From assembly GCF_008180615.1 (NCBI RefSeq), contig NZ_VTEH01000010.1:1-39608 (forward strand): a stretch of DNA of 39,608 nt. Direction: 5' to 3'. The notes under the pieces are model-generated. The model ran no database searches. It saw nothing but the letters and a program-made list of their open reading frames with translations, and was not told the origin of the DNA. Below, in pieces: positions 29,469 to 39,472 of the stretch; within the stretch, counting starts at the first letter, position 1, and each line of letters opens with the position of its first letter. This DNA is from Rossellomorea vietnamensis (GTDB lineage: Bacteria; Bacillota; Bacilli; Bacillales; Bacillaceae_B). The position numbers and the translations under genes are program-made.

Positions 29469-29756
29469 ATGAGAAAGTACGAAGTTATGTACATTATCCG
29501 TCCAAACGTAGATGATGAAACTAAAAAATCTGTTGTTGATCGTTTCGATAATATCCTAACAACAAATGGCGCGGAGATCATCGAGTCGAAAGAGTGGGGT
29601 AAACGTCGTTTAGCTTATGAAATCAACGACTTCCGTGATGGATACTACCAATTGGTAAAAATCCAGTCTAACACAGAAGCAGTTTCTGAGTTCGATCGTT
29701 TAGCTAAGATCTCTGACGATATCATCCGTCATATCGTAATCAAAGAAGAAGAATAA
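29469..29756 (+). CDS. rpsF: 30S ribosomal protein S6
   Basis: S6 is a component of the small-subunit platform and pairs with S18. The 95-residue protein begins [13 protein letters not shown] and contains [19 protein letters not shown] and RHIVIKEEE at its end. ATG 29469 is preceded by AAGGAGGTG at eight bases; a longer frame from 29418 runs through the structured leader and is not used. It heads rpsF-ssbA-rpsR, the standard operon linking a ribosomal pair to single-strand-binding protein. Confidence 0.97.
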   Translation: MRKYEVMYIIRPNVDDETKKSVVDRFDNILTTNGAEIIESKEWGKRRLAYEINDFRDGYYQLVKIQSNTEAVSEFDRLAKISDDIIRHIVIKEEE

Positions 29757-29790
29757 TCCAAACGTTTTCTGAAAACGAATGCTTCTGACT

Positions 29791-29806
29791 TGTTTCACGT
29801 GAAACA
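29791..29806. other. parS centromere site between rpsF and ssbA
   Basis: TGTTTCACGTGAAACA is identical to the parS inside spo0J. It lies 28 bases upstream of ssbA and 6.4 kb further from the origin, in the transcribed spacer of the operon. It adds a second Spo0J loading point on the right arm. Confidence 0.95.
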
Positions 29807-29833
29807 ATTGTTAGAAGGAAGGGGTTGATTCTG

Positions 29834-30376
29834 ATGATGAACCGAGTAATATTAGTGGGTCGGCTAACCAAGGATCCAGAACTGAAATATACTCCTAACG
29901 GGGTGCCCGTGGCTACATTTACACTAGCTGTTAATCGTACTTTTACGAATCAGCAGGGTGAACGTGAAGCGGACTTTATTAATTGCGTTGTATGGCGTCG
30001 TCCAGCCGAAAACGTGGCAAACTTCTTGAAAAAAGGAAGCCTTGCCGGTGTTGACGGCCGAATCCAAACTCGTAATTTCGAGGGACAGGATGGCAAGCGT
30101 GTCTTCATGACTGAAGTCGTTGCTGAATCGGTTCAATTCCTAGAGCCTAAGAACTCAAGCCAAGGCGGCGGTTCCGGCTATCAAGGTGAACGAGGCGGCA
30201 GCAATTATGGCGGCGGTCAGAAACAGCAGCAGGACTATTCATATGGTCAAGATCAGAATCAGCGCAATAATAACAACAGCAATAACAACAACCAGAACTA
30301 TACGCGTGTGGATAATGACCCATTCGCAAATGACGGTCAGCCGATCGACATTTCGGATGACGATCTTCCATTCTAA
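29834..30376 (+). CDS. ssbA: single-stranded DNA-binding protein SsbA
   Basis: SsbA is the essential tetrameric protein that coats single-stranded DNA at forks and recruits partners through its tail. In 180 residues, an OB fold covers about 1-106 ([57 protein letters not shown]). A glycine-, glutamine- and asparagine-rich linker spans about 110-160, and the acidic tail ends DDDLPF. ATG 29834 fits the AGAAGGAAGGGG site; the adjacent ATG 29837 is also possible. It lies between the genes for S6 and S18. Confidence 0.97.
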   Translation: MMNRVILVGRLTKDPELKYTPNGVPVATFTLAVNRTFTNQQGEREADFINCVVWRRPAENVANFLKKGSLAGVDGRIQTRNFEGQDGKRVFMTEVVAESVQFLEPKNSSQGGGSGYQGERGGSNYGGGQKQQQDYSYGQDQNQRNNNNSNNNNQNYTRVDNDPFANDGQPIDISDDDLPF

Positions 30377-30425
30377 ATTTCAATATATGAAGCAATGAAA
30401 ATAATAAGCAAGGAGGCGATTTGTA

Positions 30426-30659
30426 ATGGCAATGCGCAGAGGCGGAAAAAGACGTCGTAAAGTGTGTTACTTCACTTCAAACGGAATTACACACATCGAC
30501 TATAAAGATGTAGATCTTTTGAAAAAATTTATCTCTGAGCGCGGAAAAATCCTTCCACGTCGTGTGACAGGAACTAGCGCTAAATATCAACGCAGACTTA
30601 CTCGTGCAATTAAACGCTCACGTACTATGGCTTTACTTCCATACGTTGTAGGTGAATAA
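30426..30659 (+). CDS. rpsR: 30S ribosomal protein S18
   Basis: S18 binds with S6 to the central domain of 16S rRNA. The 77-residue basic protein begins [20 protein letters not shown] and contains [42 protein letters not shown] precedes the ATG. Only one cysteine is present, so it is not the zinc-finger form of S18. It is the last gene of the operon and is followed by a strong terminator. Confidence 0.97.
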   Translation: MAMRRGGKRRRKVCYFTSNGITHIDYKDVDLLKKFISERGKILPRRVTGTSAKYQRRLTRAIKRSRTMALLPYVVGE

Positions 30660-30670
30660 TTGAAACCAAA

Positions 30671-30707
30671 GGAACAGCAGGATTACTTCTGCTGTTCCTT
30701 TTTTATC
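30671..30707 (+). terminator. rpsR operon terminator
   Basis: A perfect 10-bp stem, GGAACAGCAG with CTGCTGTTCC, has an 8-base loop and is followed by TTTTTTATC. Confidence 0.93.
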
Positions 30708-30718
30708 TTCTTAAAAAG

Positions 30719-30855
30719 GCTCTTTTCGTAAACTTTATATAAACCCTAATTGAGCTGAAATAACCTGATAAGCAAAATGGGCAGCTCTCCCTGTTTAACT
30801 AGGAAAACTCCGCACTTGGAATTTTTTCGAAAGCAGCATTTTATGAGAAAACAGC
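30719..30855 (+). repeat. dispersed inverted-terminus repeat, copy D (shortened)
   Basis: It begins GGCTCTTTTCGTAAACTTTA and ends with CGAAAGCAGCATTTTATGAG plus AAAACAGCC. The internal GGGCAGCTCTCCCTG matches the AGAGCTGCTCTC block of copies B and C. It starts 11 bases after the rpsR terminator. It is the most rearranged of the copies. Confidence 0.6.
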
Positions 30856-31014
30856 CTCATAAATTAAATCCAAAGTGGTTTTCTCAAGGTTTGTAAGCAA
30901 TAGTTATTAGCTATACTGATGAGAAGGCAATTGCGCGGACAGCATTTGAGAAAGCCGCTTTACATACTGTGAATTGAAACTGAGTTCGTTTAGAAGCAAT
31001 GAATTGAAACTGTA

Positions 31015-31046
31015 AGCAAATACCTATAAAATTAGTGGTGTTTGCT
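31015..31046. promoter_or_regulatory. hairpin upstream of yybS
   Basis: AGCAAATACC and GGTGTTTGCT form a 10-bp stem with one G-T pair and a 12-base loop. No T run follows on either strand, so it is not an obvious terminator. It may be an operator or leader structure. The rest of the rpsR-yybS spacer shows only two copies of TGAATTGAAACTG, 30 bases apart (30970 and 31000). Confidence 0.4.
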
Positions 31047-31117
31047 TCGTGCAAAAAAAGAAAGTTAATCTGAGCAGCGGCGCTTCTGCTTTAGATTCAT
31101 AAATGTGGGGTGTCCAA

Positions 31118-32053
31118 GTGAAAAATGCCCGTACGCTTACGGAAGGAGCATTGCTGCTCGCCATCTATACGGTTCTATTGCTGATAACAGCCTATGTTCC
31201 TGTCCTCAGCATCATTTCAATATTTTTCTTAGTACTGCCATTTATTATTTATAGTGAAAAGCATGGGATCAAGCCGGCACTGATTATGCTTGCAGCTGCT
31301 GTCTTTATTTCTTTACTGGCAGGAGCATTCTTAATCACCCTTCCTTTAACGCTTTCCTTTGGAACAGTAGGGATTATTATCGGTTGGATGCTGAAAAACA
31401 AAAAATCCAAAATGTTGATTTATCTTGTATCCAGCTTTGTCTTTTTGGTCAGTAGCGTGATTGAATATATTGTATCCATATTATTGCTGGATATGAACCT
31501 GATCCAAGAGTTCATTGCTTGGTTTGAAAAAGTTTTAATTAATGCCATTCAGCGGGCGGAAGAGATGGGTCAGCCGCTTCCTTCGGGGAATATGGAAGAT
31601 ATTCGTTCATCAATGGAACTGTTTGAGATCTTGCTTCCGTCCTTCTTTTTGACTTCTTCTCTGGGTGTGATGCTCATTATCATAAGCGTGAATTTCCCCC
31701 TGTTAAGAAGAATCGGAATTCACTCAGCCAAATTCCCGCCATTCAGAAATTGGAAGCTAGCGCAAAGCATAGTATGGTATTATTTAATTACATTGATTCT
31801 GATGATTATTGCAAGACCCGAAATGGGTACATATCTTCACGTGGTGGTTTTCAACCTTTTTTATGTACTGCAGCTGTTATTGGTTGTGCAGGGTCTTTCG
31901 TTCATTTATTTCTTTGCCCACTTAAAGAATTGGCCAAAGGGACTAGTGATTTTAATTACAGTTTTAGCCTTTCCGCTTTATGAGTTTGTAAGGATTTTAG
32001 GTATAATTGATTTAGGATTTGATCTTAGACAGCGCCTTCAACGTAAGTCATAA
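31118..32053 (+). CDS. yybS: YybS family membrane protein (DUF2232)
   Basis: This 311-residue integral membrane protein of the DUF2232 family has about eight hydrophobic segments spread along its length and a charged cytoplasmic loop near 155-170 (AIQRAEEMGQPLPSGNMED). The DUF2232 fold resembles substrate-binding components of ECF-type transporters, but a substrate is unknown. The GTG start at 31118 gives VKNARTLTEGALLLAIY, matching relatives, and GGGGTG lies upstream. The ATG at 31103 is the alternative. It lies directly before gdpP, 31 bases apart, as in B. subtilis, suggesting a shared transcript. Confidence 0.9.
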   Translation: MKNARTLTEGALLLAIYTVLLLITAYVPVLSIISIFFLVLPFIIYSEKHGIKPALIMLAAAVFISLLAGAFLITLPLTLSFGTVGIIIGWMLKNKKSKMLIYLVSSFVFLVSSVIEYIVSILLLDMNLIQEFIAWFEKVLINAIQRAEEMGQPLPSGNMEDIRSSMELFEILLPSFFLTSSLGVMLIIISVNFPLLRRIGIHSAKFPPFRNWKLAQSIVWYYLITLILMIIARPEMGTYLHVVVFNLFYVLQLLLVVQGLSFIYFFAHLKNWPKGLVILITVLAFPLYEFVRILGIIDLGFDLRQRLQRKS

Positions 32054-32084
32054 GGTTAGTATTCTTATTTGAGGAGCTGAAATC

Positions 32085-34058
32085 ATGCCATCTAACTATA
32101 AAAAACGATTGGTCAGGTATCCACTGTATGGGCTGGCAGCCATTTCGGTCTTGGTCCTGGCAGCAGTGGCCTTCTATAACTGGTGGATTGCCCTTGCCGG
32201 GTTTTTCCTGCTGGCCGCCGTATTTTATATTGCGTTTTATTATGAAAAGAAAACTTATCAATCAACAGAAGAATATATTTCTACCCTCTCCTACCGTTTA
32301 AAAAGAGTGGGTGAAGAGGCTTTAATGGAAATGCCGATTGGAATCATGCTCATTAATGATGATTACTATATTGAGTGGACGAATCCATTCATGGCATCCT
32401 GTTTCAATGAAGATACATTGGTGGGACGTTCGCTTTACGATGTCGCCGATTCAGTGGTGCCATTGATCAAGCAGGAAGTGGATACGGAAGTCGTGACGTT
32501 GAATGAACGGAAATTCCGCGTTATTTTAAAACTCGAGGAAAGGCTCCTCTATTTCTTTGATGTAACAGAACAAACGGAAATCGAGAAGCAGTATGAAGAA
32601 GAGCGAACAGCCATTGCTATCATATTCCTGGATAATTATGATGAACTTACCCAAGGAATGGATGATCAGACGCGAAGCAGTTTAAACAGCATGGTCACCT
32701 CCATTTTAAATAAGTGGGCCAAGGATTCCGGTGTGCTCTTGAAGCGGATTTCCTCAGAGCGGTTTATAGCCGTTTTTAACGAGAAGATTCTTCAGCAATT
32801 AGAGAAAGATAAGTTCTCGATTCTTGATGATGTCAGAGATACAACCTCCAAGCAGAATGTTCCGCTTACTCTGAGCCTTGGTGTCGGAACCGGAGTCTCG
32901 ACCCTTCCTGAACTTGGAACTCTTGCTCAGTCCAGCCTTGATCTTGCTCTTGGGCGGGGTGGTGACCAAGTGGCCATCAAGCAGCCTAATGGGAAAGTGA
33001 AATTCTATGGAGGAAAGACAAATCCGATGGAAAAACGGACCCGGGTCCGTGCCCGCGTGATTTCCCACGCTTTGAAGGAACTGATGGTGGAAAGCGACAA
33101 AGTCATCGTCATGGGCCACAGGATGCCTGATATGGATGCGATAGGAGCTGCCATCGGAGTCCGTAAAGTGGCGCAGATGAACCAGAAAGAAGGATATGTG
33201 GTTGTTAATTTTAATGAGATTGACAATGGTGTAAAACGATTGATGAACGAAATCAAATCGAACCCTGACCTGCATTCCAAGTTCATCTCTCCTGAAGCTG
33301 CCTTGGACCTTATGACTGACGATACACTCCTTGTGGTGGTGGATACCCATAAACCATCCCTTGTTATTGAGGAAAGGCTTTTGCAGAGGGCTGAACGAGT
33401 TGTTATCATTGACCATCATCGCCGTGGTGAAGATTTTATTAAGAATCCTCTGCTTGTTTATATGGAACCGTATGCTTCCTCTACAGCAGAGCTTGTAACG
33501 GAGCTGCTGGAATATCAGCCGAAGCATGAGAAAATATCTATGATGGAAGCCACAGCTCTGTTGGCCGGCATCATAGTCGATACAAAAAGCTTCACCCTGA
33601 GAACAGGGTCCAGGACGTTCGATGCGGCCTCTTATCTCCGGGGGCAGGGCGCAGATACCGTCCTGGTCCAGAAGTTCCTGAAAGAAGACGTGGAAACGTA
33701 TATCAAGCGTTCGCGATTGATTGAAACGGTTGACTTCTATTACGATGGAGTGGCAATTGCGAAGGGTGAAGAGGATATCATCTATGATCCTGTTCTGATT
33801 GCCCAAGCTGCAGATACACTTCTGACCATGGATGGCGTCGTAGCTTCTTTTGTTCTTTCAAAAAGAACGGATGACCTTGTTGGAATCAGTGCCCGCTCTC
33901 TTGGTGAAGTGAACGTTCAAATTATTATGGAAAGCCTCCAAGGCGGAGGACATTTAACCAATGCGGCTACTCAAATTCCCGGCGTTACGGTGGGGGAAGC
34001 CGAACGCAGCCTGAAAGAGGCGTTGGATGAATACTTTGAAGGGGGAAAAGAATCATGA
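32085..34058 (+). CDS. gdpP: cyclic-di-AMP phosphodiesterase GdpP
   Basis: GdpP breaks down the essential messenger c-di-AMP and so affects wall, potassium and osmotic homeostasis. The 657-residue protein has two N-terminal membrane helices (about 12-55), a PAS-like domain (about 80-150), a degenerate GGDEF domain (about 170-300) and a DHH-DHHA1 phosphodiesterase unit. In the last, [13 protein letters not shown] near 343-355, VVVDTHKP near 415 and IDHHRRG near 441-447 provide metal ligands, and GGGHLTNAA near 622 is the DHHA1 motif. GAGGAGCTG precedes the ATG. Its end overlaps the rplI start by four bases. Confidence 0.97.
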   Translation: MPSNYKKRLVRYPLYGLAAISVLVLAAVAFYNWWIALAGFFLLAAVFYIAFYYEKKTYQSTEEYISTLSYRLKRVGEEALMEMPIGIMLINDDYYIEWTNPFMASCFNEDTLVGRSLYDVADSVVPLIKQEVDTEVVTLNERKFRVILKLEERLLYFFDVTEQTEIEKQYEEERTAIAIIFLDNYDELTQGMDDQTRSSLNSMVTSILNKWAKDSGVLLKRISSERFIAVFNEKILQQLEKDKFSILDDVRDTTSKQNVPLTLSLGVGTGVSTLPELGTLAQSSLDLALGRGGDQVAIKQPNGKVKFYGGKTNPMEKRTRVRARVISHALKELMVESDKVIVMGHRMPDMDAIGAAIGVRKVAQMNQKEGYVVVNFNEIDNGVKRLMNEIKSNPDLHSKFISPEAALDLMTDDTLLVVVDTHKPSLVIEERLLQRAERVVIIDHHRRGEDFIKNPLLVYMEPYASSTAELVTELLEYQPKHEKISMMEATALLAGIIVDTKSFTLRTGSRTFDAASYLRGQGADTVLVQKFLKEDVETYIKRSRLIETVDFYYDGVAIAKGEEDIIYDPVLIAQAADTLLTMDGVVASFVLSKRTDDLVGISARSLGEVNVQIIMESLQGGGHLTNAATQIPGVTVGEAERSLKEALDEYFEGGKES

Positions 34059-34504
34059 AAGTAATTTTTCTTAAAGATGTTAAAGGAAAAGGTAAAAAAG
34101 GTGAAGTGAAGAATGTGGCAGATGGATATGCACACAACTTCCTTATCAAGCAAGGACTTGCTGTAGAAGCAACAAACTCCAGTGTGAGCCAGTTGGAGGG
34201 CCAGAAAAATAAAGAAAAGAAACAAGCCCAGGAAGAGCTGGAAGATGCAAAGAAGTTGAAAGTAACTTTGGAAGAACTCACTGTGGAAATGACAGCCAAA
34301 TCCGGTGAAGGCGGCCGTCTCTTCGGCTCAATCACAAGCAAACAGATTGCGGACCAGCTGAAAAAAACGCATAAAATAAAAGTGGACAAACGCAAAATCG
34401 AAATGAACGATGCCATCCGTTCATTGGGCTTTACCAATGTACCCGTTAAGCTTCATCAAGATGTAACCGCCACTTTGAAAGTGCATGTTACTGAAGAAAA
34501 CTAA
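34055..34504 (+). CDS. rplI: 50S ribosomal protein L9
   Basis: L9 spans the large-subunit surface near L1 and affects frame maintenance. The 149-residue protein has the N-terminal L9 domain ([36 protein letters not shown]), a long connecting helix (about 48-75) and a C-terminal domain with [19 protein letters not shown]. Its ATG overlaps gdpP (ATGA), with GGGGGAAAAG upstream. The gdpP-rplI coupling is general among Bacilli. Confidence 0.97.
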   Translation: MKVIFLKDVKGKGKKGEVKNVADGYAHNFLIKQGLAVEATNSSVSQLEGQKNKEKKQAQEELEDAKKLKVTLEELTVEMTAKSGEGGRLFGSITSKQIADQLKKTHKIKVDKRKIEMNDAIRSLGFTNVPVKLHQDVTATLKVHVTEEN

Positions 34505-34559
34505 TATTGGAAATCGATTTTACCGAAAAACGTGTTAAAATAGAATAGACTTATATAAA

Positions 34560-34595
34560 TGTGATCTGGTAGGTTATGCCGATCACATTTTTTCT
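34560..34595 (+). terminator. rplI terminator
   Basis: TGTGATC and GATCACA form a 7-bp stem with a 14-base loop, followed by TTTTTTC. It precedes dnaC, which may receive partial read-through. Confidence 0.82.
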
Positions 34596-34633
34596 ATTGA
34601 AAAAAATCCTTCTCTCTGGAGGTTTTACACTAT

Positions 34634-35998
34634 ATGAACGAAATAATGTCCAATCATGTACCACCACAAAATATAGAAGCTGAGCAGGCAGTCCTTGGGG
34701 CGATTTTCCTGGAACCCAGCACTCTGACCCAGGCATCTGAATCGCTTATCCCTGAGGATTTCTACCGCAGTTCGCATCAGAAGATATTCAACGTGATGCT
34801 GAACCTTAGTGATAAGGGGAAAGCTGTCGATCTGATCACAGTTACGGAAGAACTTTCTGCCATGAAAGAACTCGAGGATGTTGGCGGGGTATCTTATTTG
34901 AGTGAATTGGCCGGCTCCGTTCCTACTGCTGCCAATATCGAATACTATGCCAAGATCGTTGAAGAAAAGTCATTGCTCAGAAGGCTCATCCGGACGGCAA
35001 CGACCATCGCGCAGGATGGCTACTCCCGTGAGGACGAAGTCGATGCCCTTCTAAGTGAAGCTGAAAAAAATATCATGGAAGTCGCACAGCGGAAGAATGC
35101 CGGAGCGTTCCATGATATCAAGGATGTACTAGTAAAGGCCTACGACAACATCGAACTCCTTCATAATCGTACTGAAGATGTAACGGGCATCCCAACCGGC
35201 TTCGCCGACCTTGATGAAATGACGGCAGGTTTCCAGCGAAATGACCTGATCATTGTTGCAGCACGTCCTTCCGTTGGTAAAACAGCCTTCGCTCTTAATA
35301 TAGCGCAGAATGTAGCCGTGAAAACGGATGAAAATGTCGCGATCTTCAGTTTGGAAATGGGTGCCGAGCAGCTTGTGATGCGTATGCTATGTGCAGAGGG
35401 CAATATCAATGCCCAGAACCTTCGTACAGGATCGCTGACAGATGAAGATTGGCGCAAACTGACGATGGCGATGGGAAGCCTTTCGAATGCCGGGATTTAC
35501 ATTGATGACACCCCTGGTATCAAAATCGGTGAAATCCGATCAAAATGCCGCCGCCTTAAGCAGGAACAGGGCCTTGGGATGGTCCTGATCGATTACTTGC
35601 AGCTGATCCAGGGAAGCGGACGTTCCGGCGAAAACCGCCAGCAGGAAGTATCGGAAATTTCCCGTGAGCTGAAAGGGCTGGCACGTGAGCTTGAAGTTCC
35701 CGTCATTGCCTTGTCCCAGCTTTCCCGTGGAGTAGAGCAGCGTCAAGATAAGCGTCCCATGATGTCGGATATCCGTGAATCCGGAAGTATCGAGCAGGAT
35801 GCCGATATCGTGGCCTTCTTATACCGTGATGACTACTATGACAAAGAATCAGAGAATAAGAACATCATAGAAATCATTATCGCCAAGCAGCGTAACGGCC
35901 CGGTCGGTACCGTATCTCTTGCCTTTGTGAAAGAATATAATAAATTCGTCAACCTGGAAAGAAGGTATGATGACGCAGGTGTTCCGCCTGGTGCATAA
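34634..35998 (+). CDS. dnaC: replicative DNA helicase (DnaB-type, named DnaC in Bacillus)
   Basis: This is the hexameric 5'-3' helicase that drives the fork; in B. subtilis it is loaded by DnaB, DnaD and DnaI. The 454-residue protein has the N-terminal helical domain (VPPQNIEAEQAVLGAIF...), a linker, and a RecA-type motor. Walker A ARPSVGKTAFALN is near 212-224, Walker B VLIDYLQLIQG near 317-327, and the arginine-finger region SDIRESGSIEQDADIV near 378-393. GGAGGTTTTACACT precedes the ATG. It resembles the B. subtilis protein along its length, with greatest divergence in the first 10 residues. No primase gene adjoins. Confidence 0.97.
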   Translation: MNEIMSNHVPPQNIEAEQAVLGAIFLEPSTLTQASESLIPEDFYRSSHQKIFNVMLNLSDKGKAVDLITVTEELSAMKELEDVGGVSYLSELAGSVPTAANIEYYAKIVEEKSLLRRLIRTATTIAQDGYSREDEVDALLSEAEKNIMEVAQRKNAGAFHDIKDVLVKAYDNIELLHNRTEDVTGIPTGFADLDEMTAGFQRNDLIIVAARPSVGKTAFALNIAQNVAVKTDENVAIFSLEMGAEQLVMRMLCAEGNINAQNLRTGSLTDEDWRKLTMAMGSLSNAGIYIDDTPGIKIGEIRSKCRRLKQEQGLGMVLIDYLQLIQGSGRSGENRQQEVSEISRELKGLARELEVPVIALSQLSRGVEQRQDKRPMMSDIRESGSIEQDADIVAFLYRDDYYDKESENKNIIEIIIAKQRNGPVGTVSLAFVKEYNKFVNLERRYDDAGVPPGA

Positions 35999-36030
35999 AG
36001 AGTCGAGGGATTCTCCCTTGGCTCTTTTTT
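35999..36030 (+). terminator. dnaC terminator
   Basis: AGAGTCGAGGGA and TCCCTTGGCTCT form a 12-bp stem (two G-T pairs) with a 3-base loop, followed by TTTTTTAT. It abuts the stop codon. Confidence 0.9.
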
Positions 36031-36114
36031 ATATGGAAATAAAAGCGGTAAGCTAGCTGGTTTCAACCTTTATTAAAAGTTACCTCAAGAGACAAGAGAA
36101 GAGTTGGAAGATGT

Positions 36115-36474
36115 TCACCTATATTTTTGATGCTTATAACTTGTAACATTCACACCGGAAGGCATAACCTCCAAAGTTAATGTATCGGCTCCTATATAAT
36201 TATGTGCTTCCTCAAATGGATACACCTTTAAAACTATATTAAAACCAAAGGTTCTTCCATTGTGCGTTCTCTCAATACTTAAGATTTCTATATCGTAAAG
36301 AGCGTATTGAGTTAGCTCCCCGTATTGCCCTGTCACAGCATTGCCAATATGCGGAGACAATGTAGTGAGAAATGCATCAGTTATTATAGTTTGATTATTT
36401 TCCGCTTGTGATTGGATCGGTGTAAGGATTAGTACAAAAATAAGGGCCAGCGACATAACAATTAACTTCTTCAT
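36115..36474 (-). CDS. DUF3888 secreted protein
   Basis: This 119-residue exported protein has a basic N-terminus, a hydrophobic core and a predicted cleavage after SQA (about residue 23), giving a mature part of about 95 residues. The mature sequence matches DUF3888: a LSPHIGNAVTGQYG block, YALYDIEILSIER, then KVYPFEEAHNYIGADTLTLEV and GVNVTSYKHQKYR. Function is unknown. GGGGGATTCCTGT lies upstream of the ATG. It lies alone between dnaC and purA, opposite to replication, and its AT-rich codon use differs from its neighbours. It may be a recent insertion. Confidence 0.82.
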   Translation of the reverse strand: MKKLIVMSLALIFVLILTPIQSQAENNQTIITDAFLTTLSPHIGNAVTGQYGELTQYALYDIEILSIERTHNGRTFGFNIVLKVYPFEEAHNYIGADTLTLEVMPSGVNVTSYKHQKYR

Positions 36475-36589
36475 ACAGGAATCCCCCTTCTGCTTTTTCT
36501 ACCTAATATGACTGGATTCACTGGTTACTATACATACTTTTTAGGGTTTAAATCATATCAACAAAGAAGGGTTAGATGTAGATGGTTAC

Positions 36590-36725
36590 ATGTCACCTCA
36601 AGAGAGAGAAACGTTTTAGATTGTCCTTCATGAGCATCCCGAGAAACACAAGAAAAGGTAAAAACGAGATCAGGTGTCCTTCGTGAACAAACCGAGAGAC
36701 ACCAAGAGAGAAAAGAAACTTTAAA
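36590..36725. repeat. degenerate 53-bp tandem repeat
   Basis: Two units begin with GTCCTTC at 36623 and 36676, exactly 53 bases apart, and share CGAGA-ACAC-AAGA blocks. A partial unit with CACCTCAAGAGAGAGAAAC precedes them (36592-36622). The second unit has an inverted repeat GGTGTC with GACACC. A related fragment (ACCTCAAGAGACAAGAGAAG) occurs near 36085, after dnaC. It is non-coding. Confidence 0.6.
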
Positions 36726-36822
36726 CTTCAAACCAAGATCATTTAAACTAAAAAATCCAAATAGGACTAATAGATTTCCTTGTATCTTCGCAAACTAAAT
36801 AAGTGAAATTAGAATAAATAAT

Positions 36823-36900
36823 TTTTACGAACAAATAAAATAATAAATATAAATAACGTTCGTGTTTTCATTGACTAGACCTTCTTTTACCTGATAAAAT
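36823..36900 (+). promoter_or_regulatory. purA promoter and PurR operator
   Basis: Two inverted PurBox-like sites surround CGAAC (36828-36832, plus) and GTTCG (36858-36862), in AT-rich flanks and about 19 bases apart as 13-mers (36823-36835 and 36855-36867). Downstream are TTGACT (36871-36876) and TAAAAT (36895-36900) with an 18-base spacer. PurR of Bacillus represses purine genes through such paired boxes and is relieved by PRPP. The rest of the spacer from 36725 shows no gene. Confidence 0.75.
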
Positions 36901-36926
36901 AAGGTTGTTTGATATGAGAACGATAA

Positions 36927-38240
<1,314 letters not shown>

Positions 38241-38246
38241 TGATAC

Positions 38247-38281
38247 AAAAAAGCTTGAGGACTAAGCCCTCAAGCTTTTTG
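38247..38281. terminator. bidirectional terminator between purA and the channel gene
   Basis: AAAAAGCTTGAGG and CCTCAAGCTTTTT form a long stem with A and T runs on both sides. It can end transcription of purA (plus) and of the converging channel gene (minus). Confidence 0.92.
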
Positions 38282-38300
38282 CTATTTTGAACAGGAGCAT

Positions 38301-39335
38301 CTATGTGGCGGCTCCTGCATGTAAGGTTTGATACACCCGGTCATCACAGATTATGTAGAGCACATCCTCTTTTCGAAGCTTCTTCTCCGCTGCATTGCTG
38401 AAATCCATGTCTTCGTTAACAGCGATTAAGACCGCTCCACTTTCAAACAGGGCATGCGAGGCATCCTTATATGTATGCCAATCTTTTAACGGAACTAGTT
38501 CATGAATATTTTTCCCGAACTTTTTGCTCAAAAGCTGCCTGAACAAGCCAGTGGTTCCCGGCTGCAGAGTCGCCTTTGCCATCAGGAGCGAGACAGAATC
38601 ATTCGAAAGGATAAAATCATCTACATCAATATGGTTAAACAGAGGAATGTTCTTCTCTTCCATCACTTCTACAACTGAATGGATATTTGCGTTGTTCTTT
38701 TTTGATAAAGCTTCTACAGCAGAGGCAATCAATAGAGACTTCCCATCGGCCAGAACAGGTTTTGAGATACTTAAGTCCGAAAATATAGCCACCCGGTCTG
38801 CTTCCAGAATATTTGCCTTCATCAGTACTTCTTCATCTGAAGCATCTCCACTTATAAAGTGCACAAGGTCATGAGTAAATGGGGCGTTGTCCAACTGCTC
38901 GATCAACACAATATGCTTATCGCCCTTATGAGCAAGCACTTCCTTAATGGCCCGTTCCGTCCTCGAAGACCAGCCGATATATATAAAATGCTCTTTATTT
39001 TTAAACAAAAGCTTTCCCTCCCTTTTTAACGTGTTATAGGTAGCGAGAACATCCATGATTTTACTGATCAAAAGCCCGATGATGCCTATACCAAATATGA
39101 ATAGAAAAACACCGAGGAGCCTTCCGGGCACCGTCGTAGGATAGTAATCACCATATCCGACGGTAGTCAATGTGGTCATCGTCCACCAGAATCCCTCAAA
39201 AAGAGTGGGAAAGTTTTCGGGTTCGATATAATGAATAGAAACTGTCCCAAACAGAACTATAGCAAGTGAAAGAAAAAGGATAACACTAAAGTCCATCTTG
39301 GACACTTTCTTCCACAGCCTTATGAAAATGGTCAC
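38301..39335 (-). CDS. potassium channel, two-TM with RCK domain (YugO-like)
   Basis: This 344-residue ion channel resembles MthK and B. subtilis YugO, which carries potassium signals in biofilms. Membrane helix 1 is at about 15-35, the pore loop has the selectivity filter TTVGYGD at 57-63, and helix 2 is at about 72-92. A cytoplasmic RCK/TrkA-N Rossmann domain (starting HFIYIGWSSRTERAIKEV) and a C-terminal RCK subdomain follow. I start at GTG 39335, nine bases after AGGAGG; the ATG at 39365 lies upstream of that site. It converges on purA and opposes replication. c-di-AMP from the GdpP pathway regulates many RCK channels, but no link is shown here. Confidence 0.92.
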   Translation of the reverse strand: MTIFIRLWKKVSKMDFSVILFLSLAIVLFGTVSIHYIEPENFPTLFEGFWWTMTTLTTVGYGDYYPTTVPGRLLGVFLFIFGIGIIGLLISKIMDVLATYNTLKREGKLLFKNKEHFIYIGWSSRTERAIKEVLAHKGDKHIVLIEQLDNAPFTHDLVHFISGDASDEEVLMKANILEADRVAIFSDLSISKPVLADGKSLLIASAVEALSKKNNANIHSVVEVMEEKNIPLFNHIDVDDFILSNDSVSLLMAKATLQPGTTGLFRQLLSKKFGKNIHELVPLKDWHTYKDASHALFESGAVLIAVNEDMDFSNAAEKKLRKEDVLYIICDDRVYQTLHAGAAT

Positions 39336-39472
39336 ACCATTGCACCTCCTGTTGTTTTCTTCCATATTAACATGAAATGATATATGGTCCCTCAGATTTT
39401 GGGCTTTAATTTATTTCGTGACCAACGAATTGATGTGACGGGATCTGTTTGGCTCCTCTTTATCAGACACCC

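Noticed and set aside
30970..31012. Two copies of TGAATTGAAACTG, 30 bp apart, resembling the end of CRISPR repeats
   Set aside because: Only two 13-bp copies with a 17-bp gap and no further repeats or cas genes; likely chance in AT-rich DNA.
32799..33806. 335-codon open frame on the minus strand
   Set aside because: It lies wholly antisense to gdpP, lacks a ribosome-binding site and recognisable motifs, and reflects codon structure of the real gene.
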